This document shows positions 22,494 to 23,090 of a stretch of DNA of 23,090 nucleotides, one piece after another (position 1 is the stretch's first letter; each line of letters starts with the position of its first letter). Under the pieces are notes generated by a model. It was given only the letters and a program-made list of their open reading frames with translations. It made no database searches and had not been told where the DNA came from. Where the stretch lies: the NCBI GenBank assembly GCA_002083595.1, contig MSXT01000029.1, positions 1-23,090 of the forward strand, read 5' to 3'. The stretch is from Proteobacteria bacterium ST_bin16 (GTDB lineage Bacteria > Pseudomonadota > Gammaproteobacteria > Burkholderiales > Nitrosomonadaceae). Both the position numbers and the translations under genes were made by a program.

Positions 22494-23090
22494 GTTTCAA
22501 TCCTCGCCCGGCTTTGGGGCCGGGCGCTACAAGCATGGGCGATCCAGGCTCGCTACGGGGTGAATGTTTCAATCCTCGCCCGGCTTTGGGGCCGGGCGCT
22601 ACTTCCTCTGGCCCCTGTTTTCTTGTGTTCATATGCTGTTTCAATCCTCGCCCGGCTTTGGGGCCGGGCGCTACTTTGATGGTGTCCCGGCGGGTGTTTT
22701 TGGTTCGTGGTTTCAATCCTCGCCCGGCTTTGGGGCCGGGCGCTACTCGCTGCCGCCGTTAGCGTAAATCGCGTTAAATTCAGTTTCAATCCTCGCCCGG
22801 CTTTGGGGCCGGGCGCTACTTGCCTTTGTCCGACAGGATGCTGATTGAGTAACTGTTTCAATCCTCGCCCGGCTTTGGGGCCGGGCGCTACGTGAATCAG
22901 CGTTTCGCTCAGTCGCCGCACTTGCAGTTTCAATCCTCGCCCGGCTTTGGGGCCGGGCGCTACCTGGAGTCTCCGCATCGTTACCATTACCTTCAACATG
23001 TTTCAATCCTCGCCCGGCTTTGGGGCCGGGCGCTACTTACCGGGACTGACAGCATGAAATTCTCTGGCCAGTTTCAATCCTCGCCCGGCT
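22494..23090. CRISPR. CRISPR array, eight full 37-bp repeats and a partial ninth, running off the window
   Basis: Repeats start at 22494, 22566, 22638, 22710, 22783, 22855, 22927, 23000 and 23071 (the last cut after 20 bases). The repeat is GTTTCAATCCT, stem CGCCCGGC, loop TTTGGG, stem GCCGGGCG, then CTAC. All eight complete copies appear identical. The eight spacers are 34-36 bp and all different. The minus strand of the repeat ends in AGGATTGAAAC, like the ATTGAAAC handle of type I-A/B/C/D and type III crRNAs, so transcription is probably leftward with the leader beyond the right edge. The intact first repeat at the left end is unusual for a trailer end. No cas gene is in the window, so the subtype is undecided. 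Confidence 0.98.

Noticed and set aside
22480..23006. Several ORFs of 67-148 residues over the array with repeated peptides such as VAPGPKAGRGLK or SARPQSRARIET
   Set aside because: They are translations of the CRISPR repeat in different frames; the period equals repeat plus spacer, and they are not genes.

Overview
The window looks like chromosomal DNA from a Gram-negative betaproteobacterium, probably of the Nitrosomonas / Nitrosomonadaceae type. This is judged from gene order, protein style and moderate base composition, not from a database match. The core is housekeeping: an intact ybgC-tolQ-tolR-tolA-tolB-pal-cpoB-queE-queC series on the minus strand, plus cysM, tsaD, plsY, folB, mltA, dsbC, a UbiH-family hydroxylase and a NIF3-family gene.

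Left part (1-4140): the 5' end of a DUF6164-type gene leaves the left edge. Then come a short-chain dehydrogenase, a small unidentified lipoprotein, a DUF3460-type small protein, tsaD (tRNA t6A synthesis), plsY (phospholipid synthesis) and folB (folate synthesis). From 4141 to 4512 there is no convincing gene, only weak ORF-like remnants. From 4513 to 6200 three consecutive plus-strand genes all encode exported proteins: a Gly/Tyr-rich secreted protein, a TraT-like outer-membrane lipoprotein, and a charged helical periplasmic protein of the LTXXQ/Spy-like kind.

Middle part (6220-14461): one long minus-strand block. Read in its own direction it runs comEA-like, terminator, cysM, ybgC, tolQRAB, pal, cpoB, queE, queC. 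The Tol-Pal genes build the envelope-spanning complex that keeps the outer membrane tied to peptidoglycan during division. The queuosine-precursor genes queE and queC are appended at the end.

Right part (14663-21738): a BT1-like MFS transporter and a membrane-anchored HtrA/DegS-like protease (minus strand), divergent from the NIF3-family gene (plus). A 39-residue tryptophan-rich membrane protein, easily missed because of its size, lies on the minus strand at 18392-18511. Then mltA and dsbC converge on a shared terminator, followed by the UbiH-family FAD hydroxylase.

Right edge (21739-23090): a tRNA with a CAU anticodon, preceded by a good sigma-70 promoter whose -35 lies in one of two palindromic boxes. 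It is followed by about 450 bp without a gene and then a CRISPR array. The array has eight identical 37-bp repeats and a ninth cut by the window end, with 34-36 bp spacers. No cas gene is inside the window, so the subtype is open. The repeat's minus strand ends in ATTGAAAC, which argues for leftward transcription and a leader outside the window. The CRISPR locus is the main accessory system here. I saw no clear evidence of a wholly new system, but list several small unexplained elements.
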